Of a DNA stretch of 64,000 bases, positions 25,601-38,948 are shown piece by piece. Where the stretch lies: NCBI GenBank assembly GCA_910591455.2, contig OU342809.1, forward strand, positions 18,827,427-18,891,426, written 5' to 3'. This stretch comes from Pholis gunnellus (Eukaryota; Chordata; Actinopteri; Perciformes; Pholidae). Both the position numbers and the translations under genes were made by a program. Below the pieces are notes generated by a model that made no database searches, was not told the origin of the DNA, and saw only the letters and a program-made list of their open reading frames with translations. Each line of letters starts with the position of its first letter. Position 1 is the first letter of the stretch.

Positions 25601-25963
25601 GGCCGAACCCTCCCTGGCTTTGATAGAAAAGGTTTCATTTCATTTTTGATTGCATGATATAAATAAGGCAGGGATATTTTTACTGCTTGAGGCCTTTTTG
25701 AATAAAAATAATTTCTGAGACATTTTAGGAGCTTTTTAATCAGATGGCTTCAGTTTAGGATCCTGCTAAATGAGACATTTCTTCATGGATCATTTAAAGA
25801 CCATCACTTAATATCTACCCAGAAATTGCAAGAGAGAAACTAAGAGGTTTTGTGGTGATACCATTCCATTTTAGTTTTACTCCACCGTGCCTCTGTAGAC
25901 TCGTTGTCTTGTTTATTCAAGGCTAATGTTTACATCAAAAGCAATGTGCTCACATGCCGTTGT

Positions 25964-25968
<5 letters not shown>

Positions 25969-26045
<77 letters not shown>
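25969..26045. repeat. (GT)n microsatellite, about 77 bp
   Basis: Uninterrupted GT units, complementary in sequence to the CA tract about 370 bp to the left. Confidence 0.97.
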
Positions 26046-26047
<2 letters not shown>

Positions 26048-26871
26048 CATGTCACAGCTCAGCTCAGTTGGACTCTGGACTGAATAGTACCTGAAATATA
26101 AAAGGTGGCGAGGACATTAGAAACCCACACTGGTTTGACATGTTAATCTTTCTTTTGTGCTGAAACTGCTGAGAGCAGATATTTTGTGCTCATTTTCAGT
26201 TTCTGTAACATTTTTGTGACATTTCAAGCCTTCGCTGTTTCTGATCAGGGTGACCTATTTCTTAAACAGCATTTTAAACCTACACTGGACTTTTCAGGGG
26301 AAGACAAGAATAATCTGAAATCATCAGGAGGCGAGCCACTCTTTTAGGCAGGACATAACTGACTCAATATGTTCTTACCGGCATTCCATAGGTCAATGAT
26401 GAACCAATATCCAATATAATAGAGACAAATCTCAGTCCATGGTGTATTGAGCTGATCTGTAGGAACATACAGAAACCCATGAATGCACATGTTTGTATGC
26501 TCTTCTCACACACAGAAACCTGCAACGCGAGCATGAACGAATCACAAAAAGTGGCAGACAAGAATGTCAAGGAATTGACCTTTTACAGCAAATGGCTACG
26601 GAGTCAGATGTGGCGGAAAGGGCTCTGCTGTTTGAGGGAGCTCTCAATGAATCCGAGCCGTGGCGTGGTTTGTGCTGAGAGAGCTAATAAACATTGAACA
26701 TGAGTTAAATCAACGGCACAAAACAACACATAAGGAGGAGGCGGTGGGGTGGCATGAGCATCAGCCGGAACTAACACTGTGCTTCATTTCGTATAGCCGG
26801 TCTGATAATGACACACCCTCAAACACGAGGGATGCTGGAACCCCTGGGTGAGATGAGCCGAAGAAAACACT

Positions 26872-26901
26872 CACACACACACACACACACACACACGCAC
26901 A
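26872..26901. repeat. (CA)n microsatellite
   Basis: CA units with one CG interruption. Confidence 0.93.
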
Positions 26902-27401
26902 TAAATTATCCCTTGAGTCTTAAAATTCCTCTGAATATTTTTAATGTAATTTTTTTTTAATTTATTTTATTAGAACATTTTAAGTATAAAAATGGAGGTT
27001 AAAAGGTGACATAAGACTGTCTTTGCTCTCAGGAGCCTTTTAAATGAGAACCGATCTCACATGGAAAATTGAGTTGAGAACTAAAAGAACTGAATGTGTT
27101 GTAGTGATAATTGAACATAAGATCTTCTTGGAAAATTGGTAAAAAAAACAATTAATTGAGCATGATGGTGTTTCAGAAGCTGAATATTCATAGCAGAAGT
27201 GTGACGATACCCTGTTACTACTCCAGAGATTTAAAAAAATGTTTTGGCAGAGATGCTCAGAAATGGACACATCAAAGAATCCTTCGAAGCACTGTGTGTA
27301 GTCACACTTACAGAAGAGCAGTGAGGCTGTCAGTACTGATTTAGACAACTATGCTCATCTACGGGCCCCCTGCAGATGCTGCCCTCTAAATGCAAGTGGG
27401 C

Positions 27402-27436
27402 CACACACACACACACGCGCACACACACACACACAT
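27402..27436. repeat. (CA)n microsatellite with CG interruption
   Basis: CA units with a CGCG interruption in the middle. Confidence 0.93.
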
Positions 27437-27724
27437 ATTATGAATGGAAAACTCCAGTTCTCAGAGCATCATGTTCATGTTACAGTTACAGGTTATTCTT
27501 CCGGGTCCTTTGGACACAGAAAGTATGCAGACAAAGTTGCCTTGAGTCAGCAGCTTTTAAACAGCAAAGCTATAACGAGCTATTAGTTTCCATGGGGAAT
27601 TGGGCCTTTATTAAATACCATATATGGTCATTAATATTGCATACCTCCATAAGCTAGCTATACAACGGCCCCATTGCACACTATTATGACGAGCCCTAGT
27701 GCACGCCAGTTACTAGTTAGGAAG

Positions 27725-27748
27725 CACACACACACACACACACACACA
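27725..27748. repeat. (CA)n microsatellite
   Basis: Twelve CA units. Confidence 0.95.
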
Positions 27749-30700
27749 TCATCGCCTCGTCACATGATCAAGTAGACTTGACGTTGGTCAATATCAACAT
27801 ACATATTACCCAGCAATCCTCATTGCATATATGTATATGACAAAATACCAAAGAAAAGAAAATATTATTACTTTTACAGTTTTCTTTTTAGATATTGTTC
27901 GATTGAAGTACATGAATATATTCACCGAACACAACACACAAGACCAGCACTGCACACTGATGAAAATATGTATCTCTCTCCACTTTGTAAAATCAATACA
28001 TGCGTTTCCAAAAGCTGCTATTTGCACTGCAAATCAGAACAGGTCATATGCTGCATATAAATATAACAGTAAAACCATTTGTGGAGACATAAAAGAAAGC
28101 ATGAATTGAATTTTGATCAATTACTGATACATGTTGAAAACAGGCCTCTATGTTGGCTTCCGTTGTTGGTCTTTTTTATAGTGCGCACATCCTGATTGAT
28201 GAGTCGACAGTCAAGCAGTTAGCTGTTTGGCCAGGTGGCACCTGTATTTAGCCAATTGGCCCGCGGGTGTGGCATGTTGAAAGTCAGTGTTTTGAAATGG
28301 AAAAAAAGTGACATCATGTCAGAATCCTGTGTCTTATGTATAGAACTGTGTGCAAAAAGGTGCCATGTTGAATTGCACATTGGGTGCAAAGCAGAACACG
28401 TGTGTAGAGCTTATCAGACTTGCGCTGAGGTTTTGTGTCAGTCTCAGTAATTGTGCTTCATGTTTCCATTTCGTGTTTTAGCAATTGAAAACAACTCTAA
28501 TTGAATAGGTTTGATAGTTTATTTAGTTTTTTATAGTATATGTTGAATAAGCATGTCATTTTATCGCTGCTGACTATTTTACTACAACATAAACCCCAGT
28601 GCCGCTGCACAGCCTTCACTGTTTATATTTACGACTGCAAGTAATATTCCACCTTCTTTTTTTGTTGTGTTGCAAAAGCTATCGGCAATGATATTATAAA
28701 AAGAGAGGTTGTTATGTCCCACACTGGCTAGATTTATTTATTCAGTAGTTTCCTGCTTGAGGAGTTGTAATAGTTGAGACTGCCAGCACTAACTGATAGG
28801 GTTTGAATCAAAGCAAATTTCACCTCAGCACTTATAAATTATAAATCCTTCGGAGAGAAACATAAACCTTTTTTGAAAGAGTTGTTAAACAAAATCACTG
28901 ATTGCTTCATGCTTTGAGAGCTGATACCGTACACAGCAGAAGCTCAATAAAGATACCGCGAGCTTCCCTCGCTGTGAAAAGAAAAGTAAATACACACTGA
29001 AGTGATGGATTACGCTCACTGAAAGCTGTAGTAATTTCTTTTGGCATATATCCCATGAATTCTGACTTAGTTCGTCCAGTCTTGGCATCAAATCCAGCCA
29101 TGGCAAACCCAATTTGCTGCGCCTATTCCTCCCAACCTCGCTGTCTTCCTTGTTTTCTTTATTCAGCCCTGGCAGAGTGTGGAAGGAGGGGAGCGAGCGA
29201 GCCTGGTCTCTTTGATGTGTTCTTAAGAGAGAAATCTGCCTTTCATAAGCACTACCGTCTCATCAACACGGACTGATCAGGCGAGGCATCGGAGAGAGTG
29301 TGGCACTTTAATACCGGTGTCCCCACTGGGAGGCTGTCATGGTGGGGTGCTACTCACGATACATCCTGCTACCTGACAAGTACTGTGAGAGCAAACAGTA
29401 GACTGTGTGTACACACAATATAGTCACATCTTATTCTGTAGGTTAGGTGAGACAATTCTCACCATTTCTTCCACTGAAAATGTTTATTAAGTGAATCTAT
29501 ATGCTGACACAACCGCTCATCTCACCGCATACTGTGACTGAAATGAAATCAGTGTTTGGCAGCATGTCGACAAATTGGTGTAGAGATATAGAGAGCTCAT
29601 TACCTTGCGCACACACACACTCTGCCGTGTGAACAGCAATAGAGTTAAAAACTAAAAACTGTAAAAATTGTAATGTTAATGAACAATACCCGCAAGACCC
29701 TGAAAAATAAAAAGAGAAAAAGATAAACAGAAACCTGAGAATGGGATGTGTAAGTCGGAATGTTTTCAAAGGATGAAATAATTATCTGTATAGAAAAAGA
29801 GTCGGTGTTATGCACAGCTTATTCTCTTGGTGTAAAATATGAAGCATGAAACAAGGCGGCAGCTGCATTGATCAGCATTGAATGTCTTTGTGGGTCCAGG
29901 TTCTTCCCCTTGTCTCTACGAGAGCTGCATATGACAGGCAGCTGACAGCACTGAAACTCAACTATGACCCGACTCAACCTGAAACTGTGCACATTCACAG
30001 AGAGGCACAATAGACATGTATGTGGTTTCTGACAGTATGATTCATTGTAACTTTGTTTGGAAGTCTACACTACTGAAGCACAATAGTGATATATTGATAG
30101 TGATGCACATCTCTACTCATGTCTTTTGAGCTTTGTCAATGTAAAAATGTCCTTTTATTTGTCCCTAAGTGAATACAAGTGTTGTTTCATTTTCTTCAAT
30201 TCTAAATGGTCATCACAACCTCAAACAACATTAGTATAAAAAAATAAAAAAAGATAAATAAATGAATTAAGAGAGGCTGATGATGATGAAAGATTATGAT
30301 CTCAGGAGGAGTTTTAGGCTTTAGCTAAAACAAACTAACAGCTCAATCATTTTTCACACATTCATTTATACTAAAACAGTTTGATCTTTCACGTAACATG
30401 CCTCTAATTAATGCATTAATTAATTTGTCAAATATTTTCCTCTGACCTGTTTGATAGGAAAAGGTGCATTTAAGATGCACATTAGCTTATTGGATAATGA
30501 AGACTTAGAACATTAAAAAAGGAGTAATTAACGGGGCTTAAGTGCTTTCGATTGTAGCACCAACATCTTGATTTTATTCAGTGTAAATAAGTTAGATATC
30601 TTTTATAAAATAAGATGTAATTGAACAAAAGACTGGTTTGTCCATCTGCACATTGGACACGTTCAGCGCTCAGCAGGCCGGTAAAAGTGCGTTCCCGATA

Positions 30701-31056
30701 GCAGATGTATGTGAAGAGTTGAGCTGACACAGAATTGATGGCCTATTGAAATATACAGCAGAAAGCCATCTACACAGTCAGTCAGTCAACTACTAATCTC
30801 TATAAAGAGATTCTGCATTCACATGTAGAATCTGTAGACAACGGGACGGGAAGATTTTGATATCGGAAGCGTTCTGGTTTCTGTTTTCAGTCTGTGTATC
30901 ATTTCCTGAGATAACGACAAGTTATTCGGTTAGAGGACATTACACTGGTCCTGCAAATTTGAAAGAGAAAAAAATGATGGATGATGGATTTCATTTAGAT
31001 GTATGTGTGCATGCATTTATTCTAAAACAGTTAAAAATGAGATGTACATAGCTTAC

Positions 31057-31329
31057 CGAGGCGTGGATGGTGACAGAAAGCAGTGTTTTGGTCTCATAGA
31101 CAGGATCACCTCTCCACTGTTGGGGAGATCAACCTTGAAGTACTCTGCGTCCGGCTGAAGAACACACACAAACACATTAACAATGGCTCTTTTTGTGGTG
31201 GTGGTTTATCTATTTGTTTAGAACTCGAGAAGAACTTACTGATGCCTGGTCAATGGAGTAAATGATCTTGTCATTATCTGCATCTGTGGCCTGGACAGTA
31301 AACACCACAGTGTTCACTGGAGTCAACAG
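31057..31329 (-). pseudogene. Broken two-exon fragment of a cadherin-repeat gene (cadherin-related family-like)
   Basis: Read on the minus strand, exon A (31329 to 31240) gives TPVNTVVFTVQATDADND, then KIIYSIDQAS and a GTAAG donor. This is the typical 'F.V.A.D.D....I.YSI' core of an extracellular cadherin repeat. An 85-bp intron ends in TTCTTCAG. Exon B (31154 to 31057) reads PDAEYFKVDLPNSGEVIL; two extra bases then move the frame to YETKTLLSVTIHAS, ending at a second GTAAG donor. Family cadherins have a short linker plus LD before YE ('L..PLDYE'), so about 13 nt are missing. Exon B is 98 nt; restoring the gap gives 111 nt (37 codons), which keeps both splice phases at 0. No further cadherin exons were seen, and exon A stops at a dispersed repeat. 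It resembles CDHR5-like proteins, but the paralogue is not certain. The preserved intron argues for a DNA-level duplication, not a retrocopy. Confidence 0.72.
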
Positions 31330-31330
31330 T

Positions 31331-31552
31331 CTGTGTAGTAGTGACTAATCACACTCAAGAAGTCTTTGGTTGAATGCAGGTAAACAGTCTGTGTGGAGAG
31401 CAAACGAGGCAGAACGCATTGGCCGAAATGCAGTCTCAGAACTCCCCGGCTATCGTCTGACGATGCTTTAGCTTTTCTATTGGTTTAAGATGAGCTTGTT
31501 AACTGCCTCGTTATAAAACAATGCGGTCGTACACGTCGTCTCTGAACTCCAA
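31331..31552 (-). repeat. Dispersed ~220-bp repeat, copy 1 (inverted relative to copy 2)
   Basis: Its reverse complement aligns along the full length with 38949-39166. Shared blocks include GACGTGTAC-ACCGCATTGTTT, ATCGTCAGA, GCATTTCGGCCAATG, CACACAGACTGT and ATTCAACCAAAGACT. Non-coding; most likely part of a non-autonomous DNA transposon. It abuts the truncated cadherin exon. Confidence 0.75.
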
Positions 31553-32811
31553 CTCCGGTTTCGCATTTTGATTTGCTAATCACACTTTTAATAACAAGCA
31601 GCGCACGGGAAAAAAAATGATCCTCAGTAATATAGCCCCCTGGTCCCTAGAGGCTTATCCGTCGTCAGACTGTTAGCCGATGGATTCAGAGATTGGCCAA
31701 CTACCAACAAACCAGAATCAGTCAATCTGTGAAAAAGTAGCAAAACAGGCCGCCAACCTGCCTGCCAGACCTGCCTGCAGACGTGCACGCTGTCAATAAG
31801 TCCGCCGACTGGCCAACAAACACAAACCCAGTCCGTCATCATGCTACCCGCCACCCAGCAACTCAAGGTCAGCCAGCCAACCAGCCTGAAGGAGCCAGTA
31901 GGTCCAAATTTAATAATCCCACTTGCTCTCATCACAGAGAGCTCTCTGCAGAATATATCAGGCCTGACCTCTGCACTTCTGCTCTATAAGAGGTGTGTGT
32001 GTTTTTAAGTGATTATGTGTGTATGTGTGTATAATCGGCCATCACTACACAGCACAGCGCCTTGAAATAAAAACATATATATGTGCCAGTACCAGAGGAA
32101 GAAGAGCAAATGAATCGTAACGGAAAATGCTGAGCTCTGTGCATTTTAAGGGTAGGTTTAATGATAAGGGTGCTTGGCTATTCTTAAATGACAAACTAGT
32201 ACCCTTGACCATCATTTTCATCCTAATAACAAAAGGCTTAATTACTTTTAGACCAGGGATTAATTCCTTCCCAGGCCACTAGAGGTCAGTGGCTATTCGA
32301 GTTGCTGCTGTTGTTGAATCGCTGCGCTTCAGTACAGAAAGCTTTGTCTGGAGGAGACACAGGTTTGACCTTCTTAAAGATAACAGATCACCAGAGAACT
32401 GATCGTACACTGTGGCTGTACCTGGTTCCATTCAGAAATCTAATTACTCCAGATTCAATGTCAGTTTTCTGCTACAAACGGGCTTCCCAAAGAAGATCCT
32501 CTCCTGCGTTTTGACACAGAAAACAGGCAGCTCAGTCCAACCACAGCTCTCAGCGGACCAGAACCATGGCTCCATTCAAAGGTTTATGTGAGCAAAACCA
32601 GTACATGCCCATCACGCGGAGGAGAGACAAGAGAGGAGCTCCTTGGACTCCGCCGGCCCCGGCTGAATAGACTCCTCCGGGGCTCACAAAGGAGGGCTTG
32701 TCTGCTAAGGTGCTTAGAAAGCGCTCAGGTCGTTGATATGCAAGGCGACGGGGCAGCCCGCAGCTCGCCTGCTTTAGAGTTAATTAAGCTGCAGACCTAG
32801 TTGGCAGGATG

Positions 32812-32828
32812 CCCCCCCCCCCCCCCCC
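32812..32828. repeat. Poly-C run (17 C)
   Basis: 17 consecutive C bases, followed by a further C-rich stretch. Confidence 0.9.
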
Positions 32829-33272
32829 ATACCCCCCACGTCCTCTCTCGCTGCACTGTTGAGCTCTAACCCCGGCATTCCTACAGGCTGAACCCCCTCA
32901 AAAACAAATCTCACCCACAATGCATAAGAGGTGTTCCCCTCCAAACACGGGTCGACGTCTCCAGCCCAACTTTATCTAAAAAACCCTCTCTCTCTATTTC
33001 CCTCTACTCTTGGCAATCTTCTCTATCTTCTCTCCTATTTGTCGGTCTCATTCTCTTCTTTTTGCTGACTCCCAAGAGGCGTGTGCACAAACTACCCAAA
33101 TCCCCTCATACTAGCACTACATCAGCCACAAGGACTGTCTCCTTGTCTGTAATGTCAGTGAGCATCTTGACAATCTATCGTCTCCATCTTCACTTCTTCT
33201 CCTTTCCTTGCTCCTTTCTTTCTTTGCATGCTGTCACGCCAGAAGTAGCTCCTGCGTGCCGCAGTTGCCACA

Positions 33273-33277
33273 AACAC

Positions 33278-33314
<37 letters not shown>
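33273..33314. repeat. (CA)n microsatellite
   Basis: CA units with one CG interruption. Confidence 0.95.
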
Positions 33315-33315
<1 letters not shown>

Positions 33316-33689
33316 GTACACTTCCAGCTCTCTCCGTCCTGTTTAATGTTTCATCCACATACTGTAGCTGTGAAGGCAAAGAGGGCAGGCTCAATCAAAC
33401 AGAGGACAGACTCCCCAGCGGCCTGCCATGGCTCTAATTGTGGATTCATCACAGACAGAGCGGATCAATATGGCACTCTTGACTCTGCGCAACGCAGAAT
33501 GATCTGAAGTTTGTCCTATTGGAATTTCTTTTACCGAGGGGGATTAGACACTTCCATTCTTGTTGGAGGATGGCGAGACCTCGCTCTGAGCCACATTGAG
33601 GGGGAGAGAGAAAAAAGAGCTAGAAAAAACCTCACCCCTTTTTTGCTGTTTCCCTGCTAATGACTCTCCTCTGCCTTTGTAGTCAGAGG

Positions 33690-33711
33690 CACACACACAC
33701 ACACACACACA
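33690..33711. repeat. (CA)n microsatellite
   Basis: About eleven CA units. Confidence 0.95.
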
Positions 33712-34781
33712 TGCATGGAAGCTGTTGTGTCCTCCGTTTTAATGTGACCTTGGTGCTCCTGGAGAGAGCTGGCTATGAACTGGCGTGGTGGTGAGAGAAG
33801 TCCACGCCATTCGACCTGTGGGGGCTTATTGTAACTCTCCATATAGCTGCTCTCTGGAACTGGAACTGTAATAGTAGCTCTCTGGTTAATGTGCTGCTGG
33901 GTATTCAGGGACCAGAGCGGGTGGTAGTGGGTTAGAGGCTGAGTGAACCCACGCTAAAAAAAACCCTGTCTATCTTAGCAAGTCATTTAGTCCTGTAATG
34001 AGTCTGAACATCTGATTATTCTGCTAAATGGGGTGACATGCTGTAAATTCACTTGTTTTAATGCCTGAAATTACATGAAACAATATCTTGTCGTGGTTGT
34101 TGGGCGGACATCACTTGATTTGCCTTGGAAACAAGTCCAACCTTAGTCAAATGAGAGTGTTTTGTTGTCGTCTATCACCCCTAATTTGTTTGATGATCAT
34201 AACGAATCACAGGAAGGCAGACGGAGATGATTTTTACATGTTTGCCCTTTGTTCGTCACACAAAACCCCCTCCTTTCTTTGAGCAGCATTTGGACAGCAT
34301 TTTTCACGATTGGTCAAATTGGATCATATTCCATAAAGGCCAGATGGATTGGTTATATTTTTTCCCTCTGAGTGATAGACTTAGAAATTGCAGAGGAGCA
34401 GCAGTAACACCTTCTCAGTCTGTCACAGCCGCAGCTTTCCCTGCCATCACACAGCAAGAGGTCTCCGCTGCTGTGTTTTGCCAAACCCACTGCCAACACA
34501 ACTCCTCCAGTCATCGCCTTTTCTTCTGTTTGTTCTGGACTCCAGGTCACAGCTTCTTTTTTAGATTTTCTATGTGCTTGCGGCCGTGCAGGGGCGTGTC
34601 GCAGAGACAAAAGCAAAGATGCTGATGGAACCTGAATATACATTCAGAATCACAGGATTTATTTAGGTTGTGTTTGTATGAACACTGTTTTAAAAAAAAA
34701 AAAAAACTCAAAGAAGATAAGATCAAAGGAATATTTGAAGAAGAATAAAGATGAAAGCTGAAGTACAAAAGAGAAATAATG

Positions 34782-34835
34782 GGGCACCCTGGTGGCCTTG
34801 AGGTTAAGGCGCTGGCCGTGAACTACGTGCCCAGT
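34782..34835 (+). mobile_element. Truncated tRNA-derived SINE head
   Basis: 'ggcaccctggtggccttgag' followed by 'gttaaggcgctggccgtgaa' and 'cccagttgact' resembles a tRNA-like pol III promoter (A-box region, then a degraded B-box). The body and tail of the SINE are missing. Confidence 0.5.
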
Positions 34836-34937
34836 TGACTATTTTATGTTACAAAAAAGAGATGAGATTTGCATGTAAATTTACATTGAAAAGCTTGTAA
34901 ATCAGAGAGAAACTATGGTCACTATATGAAATCATGA

Positions 34938-34982
34938 CATATATACAGTATATATACTGTATATATATATATATATATATAT
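34938..34982. repeat. (TA)n tract with palindromic core
   Basis: AT repeats contain the self-complementary word ACAGTATATATACTGT (34945-34960), so the tract can extrude a cruciform. Confidence 0.85.
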
Positions 34983-35368
34983 TTTTTACATGTGGCTGCT
35001 CAGTTATTATACACTGCTGCCACAAGACTAAAACAGATAACAAATAACCTGTAACCATTTATTTTGTCTTTAACGGCATAATAAAAAGGGTTCGTATTAT
35101 CCTTAGTCATAATCACTACTGTTTACTTTCTGGACATGGATCAATGGAAAGACACCGAGGCATGGAGAGACGGAGTGAAAGGCAGAGGGTGAAGGGAAAA
35201 TTCATGTGTCATGATAAAGCAGGATAAAATGTCTGCAGTGGGGCTACAGGAGGACCGTGTCCACTTTGTCTGGCCCGGTGAGAATTGATCCCTGAATCAC
35301 ATCAGGATTTGCTCCTCAGGGACACAACCACACGCCATTAAATCCTATGGCACTTTAATATCATGATA

Positions 35369-35378
<10 letters not shown>

Positions 35379-35405
<27 letters not shown>
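35379..35405. repeat. (TA)n microsatellite
   Basis: TA units following an A run. Confidence 0.93.
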
Positions 35406-35773
35406 CCTTCTCATCTGTCTCTGTTATTCTCTTCTTAGCTGCCTTGATAACAGCCTGAATGTTATTCATTCAGTGGAGACATATTTCCTGATAATCCCTT
35501 CAGTAAAAAAATCTGTGTCTCAGTCACCGTGAAGGAATTGAGGCGGAGATGAAATAAAACGTTATTAATTCTGCAATATGAAACACGCCCACTCCCCTTT
35601 TCCACTTTTTACATATTCATCATAAAACTAATGCAATTATCAATACTGTAATCTATTTGGCGGTCACATGGTGCAAAAAAGTCATTACAAGTGAGCCTTC
35701 TTTAATGAACAAATCTAATGAAGTGCAGTAATATGTTAGAAGCAAGATTTCTCTCACCTTAGGGGGTGATATG

Positions 35774-35774
<1 letters not shown>

Positions 35775-35824
<50 letters not shown>
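35775..35824. repeat. (GT)n microsatellite
   Basis: Uninterrupted GT units ending in GCGTGTGGG. Confidence 0.95.
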
Positions 35825-37033
35825 GGGTGGGTTTGACTCAAGGACTTAAGTAGTTTTGACATGGGTGAAATGCTTTGCTAAAGACTAAAGAAAAGACAGC
35901 CAGAGGACAAAGTTGGATAGAAATGTGTAGCAGACGATAAAGATTATATCAAACCTTTCTCAGTCTAATCCTACCTGCCGAAACATGGATATGTTGCCAA
36001 GGAAAGCTGATGGCTTTGTATTTTGTATTTCACATCGAGGAAAGAGGAATACCTGGAAGAAAGAGTGCAGAGGTGTTCTGACGGGTGACGCATAAAAGCC
36101 AATAAACGGGGGGGAAATTACCACTTCTAATCTCGTGGATATACCACATGAGCGTCATCTCACATAAACACATAACATCATGACACTTGACTGATTTATT
36201 TGCATGGGGGAATGTAAAGCCCCCCTCCTGAGGACTCCTAAAACCTCCGCCATGCATTATTCATGTACCTCGGCACAGTTTTTGCTGACATGCAAGTCCG
36301 TGGACATGTGCAAAGGACTTCTGTACAGGACTTCGTTTGAGGGGCATTATGGGATGTGGCAAGACGTTATTCAGTCATGTAATAGACCTCGTCTGTCTGG
36401 TTTCTGCCGCTTTCTTAGGAATTCCACAGAGAGAAAGAAAGAGAGAAAGAAAGAGGGCAACAGCAGCAGCGGCAGTGGATGCCTTGACCGATGAAAGGCC
36501 AATTACTGGATGGGTTTCCTCGCTGTGTGCTGAGAGGAACGGCGCGCTGATGGCATTTACAAACAGCAAATAAAGCTGTTAGACTGAAGACACAAACACC
36601 AGCTTTTACACATGAGCACATGAAAAGGCACTCGCAACAAGACCAAAACTGTTATATCAGGTTATATTAATCAGCAAGTCACATGCAAGTGCACTTTCAC
36701 GTGACACAACTTACTAAAAAACACAAAAAAAGAGCACAGCAGCCATGAAAAAATGACACTCTACATTAAACGACAGTACTCATCCGCAGCAGCAGCCCTC
36801 TCTGATTCTAAAATCTAAAATAGCTTTTACTGTCACCACCAACCACTCCATCCCTTAATCTGTTCAAGGAGATCCATTACCATATTAATAATGAGATGTG
36901 AACCGGTCATAGATTAAACTTGGTAATAAAGCAGCCTGCCAGGCACTCACACTGAGTCATTTTAATGACAGTGTGATAATTATAACTGCATGTGTCAGAA
37001 TTGACAGACAGGGCTCCCTGCATTCATCAGATG

Positions 37034-37049
37034 CACACACAAACACACA

Positions 37050-37106
<57 letters not shown>
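37034..37106. repeat. (CA)n microsatellite, about 72 bp
   Basis: CA units with AA and GA interruptions near the left end. Confidence 0.96.
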
Positions 37107-37108
<2 letters not shown>

Positions 37109-37730
37109 TGTCCTCATCTACTTCTTCTTCCACATGTCAAATATAGGCCGTGGCCTAGCATTGGCCTAGCTTGCCTGCATTATGAATAGTCTTGAATATG
37201 ACAAATTGGCTTATTCACTTACTAACTGGAAGTGAAACAAGGGCCAGTGTGTCAGAACAAAGGGAGAGGGGTGTGATAGATGCTATTGGTATCAGATTAC
37301 ATCTGTTCAGAACCAAGTTCGGTATGTACTGAAGTAGTGTTTGCTTCTCGTCGTGGCAAAAAGATGAATCAAAATGACAAAATAAACACAATAAAACGTT
37401 GTATATCTTGCATACCCGAGTGCTTAAAATAACCCCAGACCCTGTGAGAAATAAACAAAATGCCCTGAATGATAAATAAAAAAACATCTGTAGAATGATG
37501 TGTTGATATAAACAGTATTTGGTGTGGGATAATCTCAGCAAGATTGCACATTATTAAGCTGTAAAATTCCACATATAATATTGCACACAGTTTACTGTGG
37601 CTCTGTGTCTGACACTAAACTGCTATTGTCTTCAATAGATTGTATTCTGTGGCTTTCAGCGACACAGCGGTTGATGTCAAATGTGAGTGTAAGACTGCAG
37701 ACTGGTTGAGAAACGATGTTCGGTTTCCTC

Positions 37731-37761
<31 letters not shown>
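37731..37761. repeat. (GT)n followed by (GA)n
   Basis: About eleven GT units, then GAGAGAGAG. Confidence 0.93.
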
Positions 37762-38489
37762 GGATGCTTTGTTTTCTCAATTTCAACTGTACACGTGTGC
37801 CATGCTTGACTTGGATTTGAGGAAATCAACAAATGTGAGGCCACATACACAGCTGCACTTAAAAAAAACAAGCTCAAATTTGAATGACGTTCAATATATC
37901 AGTTGTAGAAACGTGCAGAGCTCAGTCACTGGAACTCATTATTTAATGCACACAGCAAGTTCAAGTCACATTAGGTCAAAACACACATGTGACAAACACA
38001 CACACAGACACACAAACTTAGCTTACAGACGAGGTAATGACAAGAGCCCTGTGCAGTAATGTTTATGTGCTTGACTGCATCTCAGGCTGATCAGAGCAGA
38101 TGGTAGTGTTGTAGTCAAGGCTGTCTAAGTGGAGGCCTCTGTGTGCAGCATGTGCTTCAGACCAGCACTGCACGTTTTTTAAAAACAAGATCCGAGACTG
38201 ACGCACACCATTGTTGACTTACAACTCGTAAGATACGATACGATACTGTGTTCGGTGTGCAGAAAGAGGTATGAATGGTTTCGCCTTTCGTGTGCTGATG
38301 TTGGGAGTCAAAAACAATAAATGTGTTTGATTGCAAGCCCATATTCCTGTAGGGCATTTTTGGAATTTGCATCAGGAGGATCGTAAACAGCGGCAACAAA
38401 ACAATTCTCTGGGCACATGATGTGGCCGACAAATTAACAATAAAATGTTGACATCAGAGAAACATTATCCATCATTGATGTAAGCAGAG

Positions 38490-38900
38490 AGTCTGCCTCC
38501 TCTCGTCCCACCAGAGTCCTTTGCTCGGTCGCGTGCGCCGCCTGTCAAGTGCATCTTGATCCGGAGTGCCACAGCGGAGCCGGGTCTCTGTAAAGATGTC
38601 GGCATGACAGTTAACGTCCTTCCATTGCCGGGTTAGCCTGAAGTATTATTTCATCCATCTTATTTTCCTGCAACCAGAGGTCAGCCATAAGTAGGCTGGG
38701 TAGTGGAGTGGCCTTCGGTCCCGGCTGGGTTAGGTCGGCTTCCATCTCGGCTCTCCTGCCTCTCCTCCTGGGGCAGTCGACTCTGCTCTCAGCGCCGTTT
38801 GGTCCGGCTCAATCTCGGAACCCATCGGCTATCTGTCTTGACGACGGATAAGCGGTGTAGCCAGCGGATCGCAGGGCCGAGATCTTCTTTTCTGTGTGCT
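38490..38900 (-). pseudogene. Decayed LINE fragment: N-terminal part of an apurinic-type endonuclease domain
   Basis: On the minus strand, the complement of 38690-38613 reads MADLWLQENKMDEIILQANP, then AMEGR. This resembles the 'N.RSL.NK.DEL' start of LINE endonucleases. After a frameshift, the complement of 38609-38544 reads CHADIFTETRLRCGTPDQDALD-like text, matching the family's 'C.I.FTETWL...IPD.A' block; the catalytic Glu of TET is present, the following Trp is Arg. Further minus-side sequence up to about 38900 is Arg/Lys-rich, as is common in front of this domain. Stops and frameshifts show it is dead. No RT domain follows. The clade (L1/Tx1- or Rex-like) is uncertain. Confidence 0.6.
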
Positions 38901-38948
38901 GCCTATTGTTTATAGTCCAATCAGCAATTTCAGATGCAAGACTTTAGT

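Larger units (their letters stand above)
31560..38480. other. Gene-poor stretch with simple repeats
   Basis: No supported exon. It contains a possible partial third copy of the 220-bp repeat (about 31657-31706), several CA/GT and TA tracts, a truncated SINE head at 34782-34835 and purine-rich tracts (36421-36455). Confidence 0.45.
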
